A stretch of DNA of 64,000 nt from Hymenobacter translucens (lineage in GTDB: Bacteria > Bacteroidota > Bacteroidia > Cytophagales > Hymenobacteraceae): contig NZ_JAJERB010000004.1 in assembly GCF_020685205.1 (NCBI RefSeq), positions 422,486-486,485 of the forward strand. Direction: 5' to 3'. Below are positions 8,539-17,877 of the stretch, one piece after another (the first letter of the stretch is position 1; each line of letters begins with the position of its first letter). A model generated the notes under the pieces. That model saw nothing but the letters and a program-made list of their open reading frames with translations, was not told the DNA's origin and did no database searches. Made by a program: the position numbers and the translations under genes.

Positions 8539-10215
8539 ATGAAACTCCTCCACGTTCGTCCCTACCTGATGGCGGGTCTGCTGATGCTGGCTTTGCCGGG
8601 CTGCGAAAAGGCCCTCGAAGAATACAACCCCTCCGGCCTGACCGCCGACAGCGTGTACACCACCCCGGCCGGGTTTGAAACCCTGGTGAACGGCGCCTAT
8701 TCGTACGCCCGCTGGTGGTACGGCAAGGAAGACGGCTACAGCATGTCGGAAATGGGCACGGACCTCTGGCTGCGCGGGGCCGGCGACGTAAACCCCGACC
8801 TGACCGAGTACACTACGCTGCAGTCGTCGTCGAGGGCCAGCACCGAGCTGTGGGGCCAGCTCTACGCCGCCGTGAACGTGTGCAACGCCGGTATCGAATA
8901 CGTGAGCAAGTCGGGCCTGACCGACAGCCAGAAGAAGGTGCGCGAAGGGGAGCTGCGGTTCCTGCGGGCGTTTTACTACTGGCACATCGTGGAGCAGTGG
9001 GGCGGGGTGCACTTCACCACGTCGCCCACCACGTCGGTGCAGACGACGGCCAACCGCACCCCGGTCGAAGCGTTCTACACCCAGATTTTCCAGGACCTCG
9101 ACTTCGCCGTGGCCAGCCTGCCCGCCACGACGTCGGATTACGGCCGGGCCACCAAGCCCGCCGCCGAGGCCTTCCTCGCCAAGATGCACCTGACCCGGGG
9201 CGAAGCCGGCATGCCCGACGCCCAGCTCCACAACCAGCAGGCCGCCACCTTAGCCGAACGGGTCGTGACGGCCTATGGCCTGAGCCTGCAGCCTACCTAC
9301 GCCGATCTGTGGAACATGACGAACCTGCAGAACAAAGAAATCGTCTGGGCCATCAACTACTCCAAGGACTTGAGCATGAACGACCTGGCGGATGCCACGC
9401 TGTACCCCGGCGGCCACCCCCGGGGCAGCCACAACGGCCATCTCCACTTCCTGATGAAGTACGACGACCAGCCGGGCATGGTGCGCGACGTCGCCAATGG
9501 TCGTCCGTTTAACCGCTTTATGCCCAGCCGCTTTCTGCTGAACCTGTTCGACGAAACCAAGGATGCCCGCTACGACGCCTCTTTTAAGAGCGTGTGGTAC
9601 GCCAACGTAGCCGTAGCCGGCCGCCTTGCCGTGGGCGACACCGCCATCCTGGCCACCAAGAAAGCCATTCCGGCCGCCGTGGCCGCCACCAAGAAGTACA
9701 CCATCTGGGATGTAAACCGGGTGTATAATGCCGCCGGGCGGGCCGCCAGCGACCGGCTGCACTACGTGACGCTGAAGAAGTTTGAAGACGTTACCCGCCC
9801 TACCCTGAACGAAGCGCAGAGCTCCCGCGACGCCTACGTGATTCGCCTGGCCGATGTGCTGCTGGTGGCTGCTGAGGCGCAGTTCAAGCTGGGCAACGTG
9901 GGGGCCGCCGTTACCCACATCAACACCGTGCGCCGCCGCGCCGCCAAGCCCGGTCAGCAGGCCGCCATGCAGATTTCCGCTGCCGACCTGTCCATCGACT
10001 TTATCCTCGACGAGCGTGCCCGGGAGCTGGCCGGGGAGCAGCTGCGCTGGTTTGACCTGAAGCGGACCGGCAAGCTGGTGAGCCGGGTGCGGGCCCACAA
10101 CCCCGAAGCCGGGGCCAGCATCCAGCCCTTTCATATGGTGCGCCCCATTCCCCAGCGTCAGCTCGACGCCATCACCAACAAGGACGAGTTCAAGCAGAAC
10201 CCGGAGTACCGGTAG
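8539..10215 (+). CDS. SusD/RagB-family nutrient-binding lipoprotein
   Basis: A 558-aa surface lipoprotein partner of the SusC transporter 19 bp upstream. The signal peptide ends in a lipobox with Cys22 (LALPGC). The N-terminal SusD-like region has the typical LVNGAYSYAR and VREGELRFLRAFYYWHIVEQWG helices; the C-terminal part contains RLADVLLVAAEAQFKLGN, INTVRRRA, FILDERARELAGEQLRWFDLKRTGKL and the closing NKDEFKQNPEY, all standard for RagB/SusD. It is expected to cap the SusC barrel and bind the substrate. The pair is followed by a terminator, so this is a two-gene operon. Confidence 0.95.
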   Translation: MKLLHVRPYLMAGLLMLALPGCEKALEEYNPSGLTADSVYTTPAGFETLVNGAYSYARWWYGKEDGYSMSEMGTDLWLRGAGDVNPDLTEYTTLQSSSRASTELWGQLYAAVNVCNAGIEYVSKSGLTDSQKKVREGELRFLRAFYYWHIVEQWGGVHFTTSPTTSVQTTANRTPVEAFYTQIFQDLDFAVASLPATTSDYGRATKPAAEAFLAKMHLTRGEAGMPDAQLHNQQAATLAERVVTAYGLSLQPTYADLWNMTNLQNKEIVWAINYSKDLSMNDLADATLYPGGHPRGSHNGHLHFLMKYDDQPGMVRDVANGRPFNRFMPSRFLLNLFDETKDARYDASFKSVWYANVAVAGRLAVGDTAILATKKAIPAAVAATKKYTIWDVNRVYNAAGRAASDRLHYVTLKKFEDVTRPTLNEAQSSRDAYVIRLADVLLVAAEAQFKLGNVGAAVTHINTVRRRAAKPGQQAAMQISAADLSIDFILDERARELAGEQLRWFDLKRTGKLVSRVRAHNPEAGASIQPFHMVRPIPQRQLDAITNKDEFKQNPEYR

Positions 10216-10246
10216 AAAGCAAGTGTAATAAGTGAAGTGTGAAGAG

Positions 10247-10281
10247 AAAAACCCTCTGGAATATTTCCGGAGGGTTTTTTC
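10247..10281 (+). terminator. Intrinsic terminator after SusCD
   Basis: AAAACCCTCTGGAA (about 10247-10260) pairs with TTCCGGAGGGTTTT (10265-10278) with one mismatch, and runs into TTTTTT. It ends the SusC-SusD operon. Confidence 0.8.
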
Positions 10282-10324
10282 GCGTCTGACGGGTTAGAAA
10301 GCAGATGACAGGCCGTGAAAACAA

Positions 10325-10356
10325 AAAAGGAGGTGCCGGTCAGGGCACCTCCTTTT
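10325..10356. terminator. Bidirectional intrinsic terminator
   Basis: A 13-bp stem AAAAGGAGGTGCC (10325-10337) pairs with GGCACCTCCTTTT (10344-10356). An A-run from 10323 gives the U-tract for the minus-strand lipoprotein gene ending at 10377. Confidence 0.8.
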
Positions 10357-10376
10357 GCAATAAGCCCACCGGCCAG

Positions 10377-10973
10377 CTACGAGCCGATGACGCTGATGAT
10401 TTTGTTCAGGTGAGCAACTACGCCGCCGGTATCGGACGGGGAGGGGTTGCCCAGGATTTTACCCAGGGAGCAAAGCAGGTTGCCCAGCAGGTTCTTGTTC
10501 GACTGAGCGGGCGAAACGCTCAGCAGCGGGTTGGTGGTCGTGGAAATAACCGCGCCGTTCAGGTTAAACTGCATCGGGCCATAGTTGATCTGCAGGCCCG
10601 AGCAGCTGCTGGAAATCTGCGACAGCGACAGCGGAATCCGGACCGGAAGGGTGCCGGCACCAAAGTCGGCCGTGCTGCCGTTCAGGGTGCCCACGGCCAT
10701 GATGGTGCCATTGACGACCTCATAGGCCGTGATGTTCAGGCTGCCGTTCAGCAACGGACGGTACTCGGTGCGAACGATGCCGGTATTGTCGGTGTAGGTG
10801 AACGGGTAGGTGCCCGTTACGCCCGAGGTGACGGTCTTGCCCTGGGTCAGGGAGTTGAGGCTGCCGTCGGTGGCCGTAATTTCAGACGAGGCGGGTTCAA
10901 CCTGGTTTTTATCACAGCTGGAGGTGCCGGCAAGCAGCAGCAGAAAGGCGGGGAGGATGGCTAGTCTTTTCAT
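10377..10973 (-). CDS. Hypothetical lipoprotein
   Basis: A 198-aa protein with signal sequence MKRLAILPAFLLLLAGTSSC, lipidation Cys20 followed by DKN. The mature part is Thr/Ser/Asn-rich and probably beta-rich. It has a stretch NGTIMAVGTLNGSTADFGAG and a hydrophobic C-terminal motif LLGNLLCSLGKILG. Proteins of this size and pattern occur widely in Bacteroidota without known function. It stands alone between two SusCD loci on the minus strand, with its own terminator. No enzymatic motif is seen. Confidence 0.7.
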   Translation of the reverse strand: MKRLAILPAFLLLLAGTSSCDKNQVEPASSEITATDGSLNSLTQGKTVTSGVTGTYPFTYTDNTGIVRTEYRPLLNGSLNITAYEVVNGTIMAVGTLNGSTADFGAGTLPVRIPLSLSQISSSCSGLQINYGPMQFNLNGAVISTTTNPLLSVSPAQSNKNLLGNLLCSLGKILGNPSPSDTGGVVAHLNKIISVIGS

Positions 10974-11276
10974 GATCCTGGTGTGGTTAAGGGTGAATGA
11001 AAGGAACCGGTAAGATGCTGCTGATACGCGGCTGAAAATGGGGGTGTTGTTACTGTCGGGGTTGGCCGAAGGGCCGGGCTCCCGGCAGGGCGCGGGCTCC
11101 TGTCCGGTTCTGTGATGCTTGTAAAACTGGCAAGAGACAGTGAATCAGATGATTGAAGATGCGCCGGCGGGCAACCGGATTTCGCTGCAAAACGTGGCGC
11201 GGCGGGAGTAACAAGATTTTGGCCCTTGGCCGGCCAGCCGACATCTTCCGGCCGGCCAGAGGGTCGAAAACAAAAA
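10974..11276. other. Intergenic region, leader of the lipoprotein gene
   Basis: No gene seen. It holds the upstream region of the minus-strand lipoprotein gene and a 9-bp stem, TGGCCGGCC (11227-11235) with GGCCGGCCA (11250-11258). No clear TAnnTTTG promoter was found on the minus strand. Confidence 0.4.
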
Positions 11277-11307
11277 AAAGCCCTTCCCACACCGTGGGAA
11301 GGGCTTT
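11277..11307 (-). terminator. Intrinsic terminator
   Basis: A 14-bp stem AAAGCCCTTCCCAC (11277-11290) pairs with GTGGGAAGGGCTTT (11294-11307). The A-run 11272-11279 provides the minus-strand U-tract. It ends the second SusCD operon (minus strand). Confidence 0.85.
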
Positions 11308-11363
11308 CTGACGTTAATAGGCAAACCCGGCCAACGGCTGCCAGCCGTCAGCCCAAAGTTGAT

Positions 11364-12620
11364 CTACAGCGTGCGGTAGTCGAACTTGACGCGGGCAATG
11401 GAACCGGCGGTGCTCGGCTTGATGCCGGTAATGCGCAGCACCATTACCTCGGCCGTTCCCCGTACACGTACCGCGTACACGTCGCCTACGGCAACGGCCG
11501 TGCCCAGGTCAGCGGTGGTTGTGTTCTGAAACAGCAGCAGACCAATGCTGTTAGCCGTAGCTCCCGTAAAGGTAGCCAGGTTGCCGCCCGGGATTTTGTA
11601 GAAGCGCGTTGTGTTGGGGGCCGTGATGCTCACCGTGCTACCCGAAACGCCGGCGAACAGCAGGTCCTTGGCCGTCACGGCATTGGCCGCCGGCTCGTTA
11701 AGGCCGGTTCTCAGGTTAAACGCGGTGGAGTCCGGCGTGGAGCCGGGGCCGAAGGTGATGCGGCCCGAGCGGGTGGTGGTCGAGAACGGCGTGGCGTTGG
11801 CTACCGTTATCGGGGCCGTGGTCAGCGTGGTAGACTGGGCCTGGGCGTAGGCGGTAAACAGGAAAGTCACCTGCTGGCCTACCGTAGCCGTGGTCGGAAT
11901 GCGCAGGTCGATGGTGCGGGCATTCGTGGCTCCGGCAGTCGGGTTGCGGACTGAGCCGATGCGCACCGGGTTGGCGGTACCAACCCGGGAGAAATACGTC
12001 AGGCTGTCCACGGCCTTAAACAGCTGGAACGTGGGCGTAGCGGTAGGTGGCGGGAAGGTGGAAACCCCGTTCTCGTTCAGAATGATGGAGTAGCCGATCA
12101 GGTCACCTGCCATCTGGGCCGTGGCCGAGAGGCCGTTGCGGTACGTGGCGGGGGTGGTGCCGAACTTCAGCGTAGGAGCATTGGCAACCGAGTAGCTGAA
12201 ACGCCGCGTCCGGGAGCTGCCGTTCTGGAAGTTCAGCGTCACGTCGACCCGTACCAGGGTGCCGTTGGGATACGCCGCGGTGGTAGGCACCGTGTACGGC
12301 ACCTGCATCACCTGCTGCCGGTAGGTGGTGTTGTAGGCGCCGGCCGCCGGGAAGGTGCCGGTCACCGAAGAGTCCTGCTTGGTAGCCTGAAACACGGTAA
12401 CGTCGCGCAGCTGCTCGGCTTCGGCGTAGGCGACCAGTATTGGGATGGTTTCGCCGGGGGCATACTTCGTCGCCAGGGCGGCGTTGGGCAGGCCCAGAAT
12501 GGCCTGTCCCGGCTCACCCTGGAGGGTGAAGTAGTCGTCCACTTCTTTTTCGCAGCCCATGGTGAGCAGGGCCAGCAGGGGCAGCGCCGCGGCCAGCCCC
12601 CAGGAGGTAAATCGTTTCAT
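11364..12620 (-). CDS. Lipoprotein of a SusCD operon (SusE-like position)
   Basis: A 418-aa lipoprotein: signal MKRFTSWGLAAALPLLALLT followed by MGC with Cys23 as lipidation site. The mature chain is Thr/Ala/Val-rich and reads as tandem beta-sandwich domains, with no catalytic motif. It is the third gene, after SusC and SusD on the minus strand, the place where surface substrate-binding proteins such as SusE/SusF usually sit. That role is inferred from position only. The ATG at 12620 is chosen over 12662 because the signal peptide begins there and the longer form would overlap the SusD stop codon. A strong terminator follows. Confidence 0.7.
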   Translation of the reverse strand: MKRFTSWGLAAALPLLALLTMGCEKEVDDYFTLQGEPGQAILGLPNAALATKYAPGETIPILVAYAEAEQLRDVTVFQATKQDSSVTGTFPAAGAYNTTYRQQVMQVPYTVPTTAAYPNGTLVRVDVTLNFQNGSSRTRRFSYSVANAPTLKFGTTPATYRNGLSATAQMAGDLIGYSIILNENGVSTFPPPTATPTFQLFKAVDSLTYFSRVGTANPVRIGSVRNPTAGATNARTIDLRIPTTATVGQQVTFLFTAYAQAQSTTLTTAPITVANATPFSTTTRSGRITFGPGSTPDSTAFNLRTGLNEPAANAVTAKDLLFAGVSGSTVSITAPNTTRFYKIPGGNLATFTGATANSIGLLLFQNTTTADLGTAVAVGDVYAVRVRGTAEVMVLRITGIKPSTAGSIARVKFDYRTL

Positions 12621-12661
12621 ATGAGGAAGATGAAAGCCAGAGAGTTTAGAAACCGAAGCCA

Positions 12662-14224
12662 TTAGGGACGGTCAAACCACATGGGAGCCGTGATGTAGTC
12701 GCCTTCGGAAATGGCACCCACGTCGCTATAAGCCTTCAGAATGGCGTTCGGGTTGTACAGCACTTCGGTGGCCCCGGGCAGCATCCGGCGCGGGAAGCGG
12801 CGGGTCGGGTCCGTCTGGGTCGAAATCTGCGTGTTCACCGAGTTGGCGGGGTAGGCGAAGTTCACGTAGATCGAGTTGCTGTAGTCGTAGCGGCGCACGT
12901 CCGTCCACGACTCCGGGTTCAGGAACAGGGCAATGTACTTCTGCTCCATGATGTTGCGCAGGGTCAGCGCCGCCTCGGTCTGGGCCACGGCTGCGCTGCT
13001 CAGATACGCCGTAATCTGCGCCTCGGTGATGACGGGGTAGGTAACGGTAATGGTAGACTGCGTGGCAGTTCCGCCCACGCCAATCTTACGCATGTGGGCC
13101 CGGATACCTTCGCGGTACGCGGCCAGGGCGCGCGTCTTGTTGCCGGCCCGGAAAGCGGCCTCCGCCTCGATAAACTTCTGCTCGTGGTAGGTAATCACCT
13201 CAAAGTAGCCCAGGTCGCGGGCGTACCAGCTGGCGTAGAAGTCAGTCAGGGTGCTGCCCGGAGCCAGGTTGCCGGTTATACCGTTGCCAGGGTCAGCGCC
13301 GGTGCTGGTGGTAGGCGCCATGATGCCGAAGCGGGGGTCAATCACGCCAGAGTAGGTAGTGCCGTTCAGGTACTTGATGAAGTTGGCCGAGAAGGTAGCC
13401 GTGCCGAAGTTGGCGCGCGTGGTACCAAAGATATTGGTCGTGCCCGTCAGCGGAGCTACGGCCACCTGGTACTGCAGCTGGGCATCATCAGCGGAAGACG
13501 TGAAGCCCTGGTCGCACAAAGCCAGGATAGCGTTGGGGTCGTAGGAGCTCTTCTTGGTGAGGTGGTTGAGCTGACGGGCTTTCAGGGCCCGGGCCAGCTT
13601 AATCCACTTCGTGGTGTTGCCCTGGTAAAGAATGTCGCCGCTGATGCTGGGCACGGTGGTGTACAGGGGACGCAGGTTTTCGGAAGCAGGCTTGGCCATT
13701 TCCGCAGCGCCCTCGTCGAGCAGCTGGTAGATGTTGCTGTACAGCTGCTCCTGGGGGTCGTACTTGGGCGTGTAGTTGGCCCCGCCCTGGTACGCTTCGG
13801 AGTAGGGTACGTCGCCGAGCATGTCGGTGAGGTGAGCCAGGATCATGGCCTGCATGATCTTGCCGGCGCCCACGTAGTAGGGCGAGCCTTCCTTCTGCGC
13901 CTGCGCCTGCATCAGCGGAATGTTGCCGCCGGAGTAGAAGTAGGAGTAGTTGAAGGTGTTGGTGCTCTGCGCCGTGGTCAGGTAGTACTGGTCGTTGCCG
14001 AGGCTGTTGCGGGTACGGCTGACCAGGTACTGAGAGAAGTAAGGCGTACGCAGGGCCGAGAACATCTGGGTCTGGATGCCGTTGCTGATGATGCCCGGCA
14101 GCAGGAAGTTCGGCGTGGCAACGGTCGGGTTATTCGGGTCGGTGTTGACGTCGAGAAACTTCTCACACGAGGTGAGCGCAGTTCCGCCGATAGCCAGGCC
14201 GAGGAGGAGAAGGTATTTTTTCAT
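12662..14224 (-). CDS. SusD/RagB-family lipoprotein (SusD-like_2 type)
   Basis: A 520-aa outer-membrane lipoprotein: signal MKKYLLLLGLAIGGTALTSC with Cys20, followed by EKFLDVNTDPNNPT, the hallmark opening of the SusD-like_2 branch (PF12771). Other family segments are ILAHLTDMLGDVPYSEAYQG, KWIKLARALKARQLNHL, FIEAEAAFRAGNKTRALAAY and IMEQKYIALFLNPESWTDVR. The ATG at 14224 is chosen over 14332 because it begins the signal peptide. It lies between the SusC gene (141 bp upstream) and the accessory lipoprotein gene (41 bp downstream), as one operon. The substrate is unknown; this branch is not restricted to glycans. Confidence 0.93.
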   Translation of the reverse strand: MKKYLLLLGLAIGGTALTSCEKFLDVNTDPNNPTVATPNFLLPGIISNGIQTQMFSALRTPYFSQYLVSRTRNSLGNDQYYLTTAQSTNTFNYSYFYSGGNIPLMQAQAQKEGSPYYVGAGKIMQAMILAHLTDMLGDVPYSEAYQGGANYTPKYDPQEQLYSNIYQLLDEGAAEMAKPASENLRPLYTTVPSISGDILYQGNTTKWIKLARALKARQLNHLTKKSSYDPNAILALCDQGFTSSADDAQLQYQVAVAPLTGTTNIFGTTRANFGTATFSANFIKYLNGTTYSGVIDPRFGIMAPTTSTGADPGNGITGNLAPGSTLTDFYASWYARDLGYFEVITYHEQKFIEAEAAFRAGNKTRALAAYREGIRAHMRKIGVGGTATQSTITVTYPVITEAQITAYLSSAAVAQTEAALTLRNIMEQKYIALFLNPESWTDVRRYDYSNSIYVNFAYPANSVNTQISTQTDPTRRFPRRMLPGATEVLYNPNAILKAYSDVGAISEGDYITAPMWFDRP

Positions 14225-14233
14225 CGGAGAAAG

Positions 14234-14362
14234 TCTTGTTGATAGTTGGGGTAGTTGATGGTAGATTGTCAGTAGTTGATTGTTGGCAGATGATGGCCGG
14301 TCACTCGGGCCATAAGCATCAGCTTTTAACAATCAACAAGCAGCAATTACCAATCAGCCACC
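14234..14362. repeat. Mirrored quasi-repeat hairpin spacer
   Basis: A left arm of GTTGAT/TAGTTGAT units (14239-14286, including GTTGATTGTT at 14275-14284) is answered by AACAATCAAC (14328-14337) and further CAATTACCAATCAG units. The arms enclose an inner GGCC-containing stem. It lies between the SusC and SusD genes of one operon, so it would be part of the mRNA. Confidence 0.5.
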
Positions 14363-14364
14363 AT

Positions 14365-17300
14365 CTAGAAAGTGACGCGCAGGCCCATGTCCACACCACG
14401 CGTGGCCGGAACGTTGCCGAAGTCGAAACCGTTCGCGCCGCCGCCGCGCACACCGGCGCCGGCCGCTGCCGTTTCGGGGTCGGCGCCGCTGTAGCTGGTC
14501 AGCAGCATCAGGTTGCGGCCGGTCACGCTCAGCTCCACGCCCTTCAGGAACTTGGTGTTGTCAAGCAGTGAGGCGGGCAGGGCGTAGCTCAGCGTCACGT
14601 ACCGCAGGCGGGTCCAGGAAGCGTCCTCCACGAAGGCCGTACCTATCCGGCCCAGGATGGACTGGTAGTAGGCCTGCGTCAGCTCCACCGAGCGGGTGTT
14701 GGGAGCATAGCTGCCGTCGCTCTGACGAACCACGCCGTCGAAGACCACCTGCTTGTACCGGTCGGTGGTCCGCTCGCTTAGGCCGGTAGCCGTCGAGTAC
14801 CAGTCGTTGCCGTTCACCACGACGCCGCCCTTGCGGAAGTCGAGCAGGGACGTCAGCGACAGCCCCTTGTAGGAGAACGTGTTGGTGACCTGGGTTGTGA
14901 AGCGGGGAGCCCGGTTGCCGGCGTACACAAAGGTGCTGCTCACGCTGGGGTAGCCGCTGGCACCAATCAGGATCTTGCCGAAGTCGGGGCTGTTGGGGTC
15001 GGTTACGCGCACGAAGTCGGTGGCGGCCACGCCCGTAATCGGCTGGCCGGGGAAGGCGCCGCCCTGGTGCACGTCGGTGATAAAGGCATCCGACTGGTAC
15101 ACCACCGTCAGCACCGACGGCAGCTCCTTGGTGCGGTTGGTGTTGTGGTAGAAGTTGGCGCTGATGTCCCAGGTAAAGCCGCCCGCGTCCTTGATCGGCG
15201 TACCGTTCAGCGAAATCTCCTGACCTTCGTTGGTTACCGTGCCGCCGTTGATGTACTGCAGAATAAAGCCCGTGGCCTGGCTTACGCGCGGGGCAATGAG
15301 CTGGTCCCGGGTTTCGGAGTAGTAGTAGTTGAAGTCGAGGCCCAGGCGGTTCTTGAAGAACTGCAGGTTGATGCCCGCTTCCTTGGTGGTGGTGCGCTCA
15401 GGCTTGAGCAGGCGGTTCGAGCCAAAGAAGCCGTTGCGGAAGCCGCCGCCGATGTAGGTCTGAGCCGCCAGGGGCGAGTCGACGCGGTACGGGCCGGTGT
15501 CGCGGCCCACGTTGGCGACCGACGCCCGGATCTTGCCGTAGTTCAGGATGTTGTTCTGCTCCAGGCCCAGGGTTTTGGTAAACTCGTAGCCCAGACCGAT
15601 GGAGCCGTACTCGAAGGGCTTGCCGAAGTTCTTGTTCAGATCGGGGCGGGGCAGGGTAGAGGAGTGGTCCTGCCGGGCCTGCAGCTCCAGGAATACCTGA
15701 TCGAAGGCATTCACCGACAGACGGCCGAAGAAGCCGATCAGGCGGCGCTTGGCATTGCGCTCCAGCGCGTTGCGGTTTACCGTGTTGTTGATGCTGGCAA
15801 ACTGCGGGTTCTGGAAGATCAGGCCGATGTAGTCCACGATGTTGGCCTGGCTTTGCTCAATGGTGTTGCCCAGCACGAGCGTGCCGCCGAAGTTTTCGTT
15901 GATGCGGCGGTTAAAGGAGGCCAGGGTGGTGGCCGTCAGCAGGCGGGTCTGGTCCACGGTCTGGGCAATGCCGCCGTTCTGGTTGTTGATCTGCGACGTG
16001 CCGACTGCCCGCACCGACTGGGCCCGGGAAGTGTAGAAGTCAGTGCCGATGTTGTGGCTCAGCGTAAACCAGTCGGCCACCTTAAAGCTCAGCTGGGTGT
16101 TGCCGATAAAGCGGTTCGTGCGGTCGGTCTGGGGGTTGAACTCGGCCGTCCAGTAAGGGTTGTCGGCATCGGTATCGGTGCCGTTGCCGGGCGCCAGCAG
16201 GCGGCGGCGGGTACCGTCGGGGTTCAGGTAGTTGCGGGCGTCATCGTTGCGGGGCCAGTTGAGCATGCTCATAAAGAAGCCGCCGGTGCTGCCAAACAGG
16301 CCCGGGCCCTGCAGGGGGCGGGTGCCGCCCGACGTCAGGTACTGGGCCGAGGCGGCCGCGGTGAACTTGGGCGAAATCTGGGCGGTACCGCTTAGGCGCA
16401 CCGTGCTCTTGTCGTACTTGCTGTTGGGCACAATGCCACTCTGCTGCAGGTTCGAGGCCGAGAACGTAAACGTGGCCTTTTCCGAGCCACCCGACATGTT
16501 CAGGAAGTTCTGGAAGCTTTTGCCGGTGCGGAAGAAGTTGCCCAGGTTGTCGTACACTTCCTGGCCGGGAGCAAACCGGGGTCCCCAGGAGCCCCGCACG
16601 GTGGGGTCGTAGAGGCCGGCCGTACCCTGCTGGTACTGGTCCTGCAATTTGGGCAGGCGGTTTACGCGGTCCACCGAAAACTGCGTCCGGTAGTTAAGCG
16701 TGGTGCGGCCCGCCTGGCCTTTCTTGGTGGTGATGATGACGGCGCCGTTGGCGGCGTTCAGACCGTAAAGGGCCGCGGCGGCCGGGCCTTTCAGCACCGT
16801 GATGCTGGCAATGTCTTCGGGGTTGATGTCGCCGGCCCGGTTGGCGGCGCCCACCGAGCGGCCGAGCAGGCCGTTGAAAGCCGAGCCCCCGCCGGGAGCG
16901 GTGCTTTCCTGAAACGAATTGTTGTCCATGATCATGCCGTCAATCACGAACAGAGGCTGGTTGTTGCCGTCGAGCGAGGTGCCGCCCCGGATAACGATGG
17001 CCGCGCCTTCGCCGGGTCCACCGCCGGAGGAGGTGATGTTGACGCCGGCCACTTTGCCCTGCAAGGCATTGACCACGTTGGTCTGGCGGGAGTCGATGAT
17101 GTCCTTGGCTTTCACTTCCTGCACCGAGGTCACGATTTCGCGCCGGTCCTGGGCAATGTTGTAGGCCGTTACCACTACCTCTTTCAGGTTGCGGGTGTCG
17201 GCGCCCAGGCTTACGTCGAGGGTGTTGTCGGCGCCTACGGTGCGCTCGATGCTGGTGTAGCCGATAAAGCTAAAGACCAGGGTAGCGCCCTCCGGCACGC

Positions 17301-17496
17301 CGGGCAGGGAAAAGCGACCGTCGGGGCCGGTCTGGGCGCCGGTAGTAGTGCCCTTCACCAGTACGTTAGCCCCCGGCAAAGGGCTGCGGTCGTCCGCCGA
17401 CAGCACGGTGCCCGTGATGGTGCGGGTGGTTTGGGCAAAGGCGCCGGGCGCAAATAGCACGCCCAGCGTCAGGAAAAACCATAGAAGTTTTTTCAT
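14365..17496 (-). CDS. SusC/RagA-family TonB-dependent outer-membrane transporter
   Basis: A 1,043-aa TonB-linked channel. Signal peptide MKKLLWFFLTLGVLFAPGAF, then a carboxypeptidase-regulatory-like domain (ITGTVLSADDRSPLPGANVL), a KEVVVTAYN TonB-box region, and the plug with PLFVIDGMIMDNNSF, DIASITVLKGPAAAALYG and ANGAVIITTKKG. The plug carries an extra Gly/Ser/Ala loop in the STAPGGGSAFNGLLGRSVGA stretch. The barrel ends GVDMGLRVTF. The ATG at 17496 is chosen because the signal peptide starts there; the frame is open for 86 more codons upstream. It heads a three-gene minus-strand operon with SusD-like_2 and a lipoprotein. It is clearly diverged from the transporter at 5478. Confidence 0.95.
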   Translation of the reverse strand: MKKLLWFFLTLGVLFAPGAFAQTTRTITGTVLSADDRSPLPGANVLVKGTTTGAQTGPDGRFSLPGVPEGATLVFSFIGYTSIERTVGADNTLDVSLGADTRNLKEVVVTAYNIAQDRREIVTSVQEVKAKDIIDSRQTNVVNALQGKVAGVNITSSGGGPGEGAAIVIRGGTSLDGNNQPLFVIDGMIMDNNSFQESTAPGGGSAFNGLLGRSVGAANRAGDINPEDIASITVLKGPAAAALYGLNAANGAVIITTKKGQAGRTTLNYRTQFSVDRVNRLPKLQDQYQQGTAGLYDPTVRGSWGPRFAPGQEVYDNLGNFFRTGKSFQNFLNMSGGSEKATFTFSASNLQQSGIVPNSKYDKSTVRLSGTAQISPKFTAAASAQYLTSGGTRPLQGPGLFGSTGGFFMSMLNWPRNDDARNYLNPDGTRRRLLAPGNGTDTDADNPYWTAEFNPQTDRTNRFIGNTQLSFKVADWFTLSHNIGTDFYTSRAQSVRAVGTSQINNQNGGIAQTVDQTRLLTATTLASFNRRINENFGGTLVLGNTIEQSQANIVDYIGLIFQNPQFASINNTVNRNALERNAKRRLIGFFGRLSVNAFDQVFLELQARQDHSSTLPRPDLNKNFGKPFEYGSIGLGYEFTKTLGLEQNNILNYGKIRASVANVGRDTGPYRVDSPLAAQTYIGGGFRNGFFGSNRLLKPERTTTKEAGINLQFFKNRLGLDFNYYYSETRDQLIAPRVSQATGFILQYINGGTVTNEGQEISLNGTPIKDAGGFTWDISANFYHNTNRTKELPSVLTVVYQSDAFITDVHQGGAFPGQPITGVAATDFVRVTDPNSPDFGKILIGASGYPSVSSTFVYAGNRAPRFTTQVTNTFSYKGLSLTSLLDFRKGGVVVNGNDWYSTATGLSERTTDRYKQVVFDGVVRQSDGSYAPNTRSVELTQAYYQSILGRIGTAFVEDASWTRLRYVTLSYALPASLLDNTKFLKGVELSVTGRNLMLLTSYSGADPETAAAGAGVRGGGANGFDFGNVPATRGVDMGLRVTF

Positions 17497-17723
17497 GGGT
17501 AAGGTGATAGGTGGGAAATGAGTGAAGGTGGGAAGCGAAAAACGGCGGCCGTCGAAGGAACGGAACGGTTTCAGAAACTGAGAAAAGAAGGCTGGTGATG
17601 GAGCGGAAGGAAACAGACTTGTCCGGGAATAGTCAGCTAAAACCGGGGGCGTGGGAAAAAAAGCAGCTCGCTTTCGGTTGGAGTCTGATTTTTTTCGCTT
17701 GTTTCCAGGATTAAAATTGTGTT

Positions 17724-17754
17724 TAAAGCTAAAAAGGGCCGAAGTGAGTACCAA
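17724..17754 (-). promoter_or_regulatory. Candidate promoter of the second SusCD operon
   Basis: On the minus strand TTG (17754-17752), 20 bp, then TAGCTTTA (17731-17724), one base off the TAnnTTTG consensus. It implies a leader of about 220 nt before the SusC start. The remaining divergent gap (17497-17877) shows no gene. Confidence 0.4.
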
Positions 17755-17877
17755 CTAATCAAGCAACTTTCTTCGGCGGCGGCGGAACCCGAAATGCGCC
17801 TGAGCGCCGGCTGCCTCCTGCTCTGACCACCGCCGGCACCCGGCCCCGACTCGCCGGCCCGTAACTTACATGCTGAT

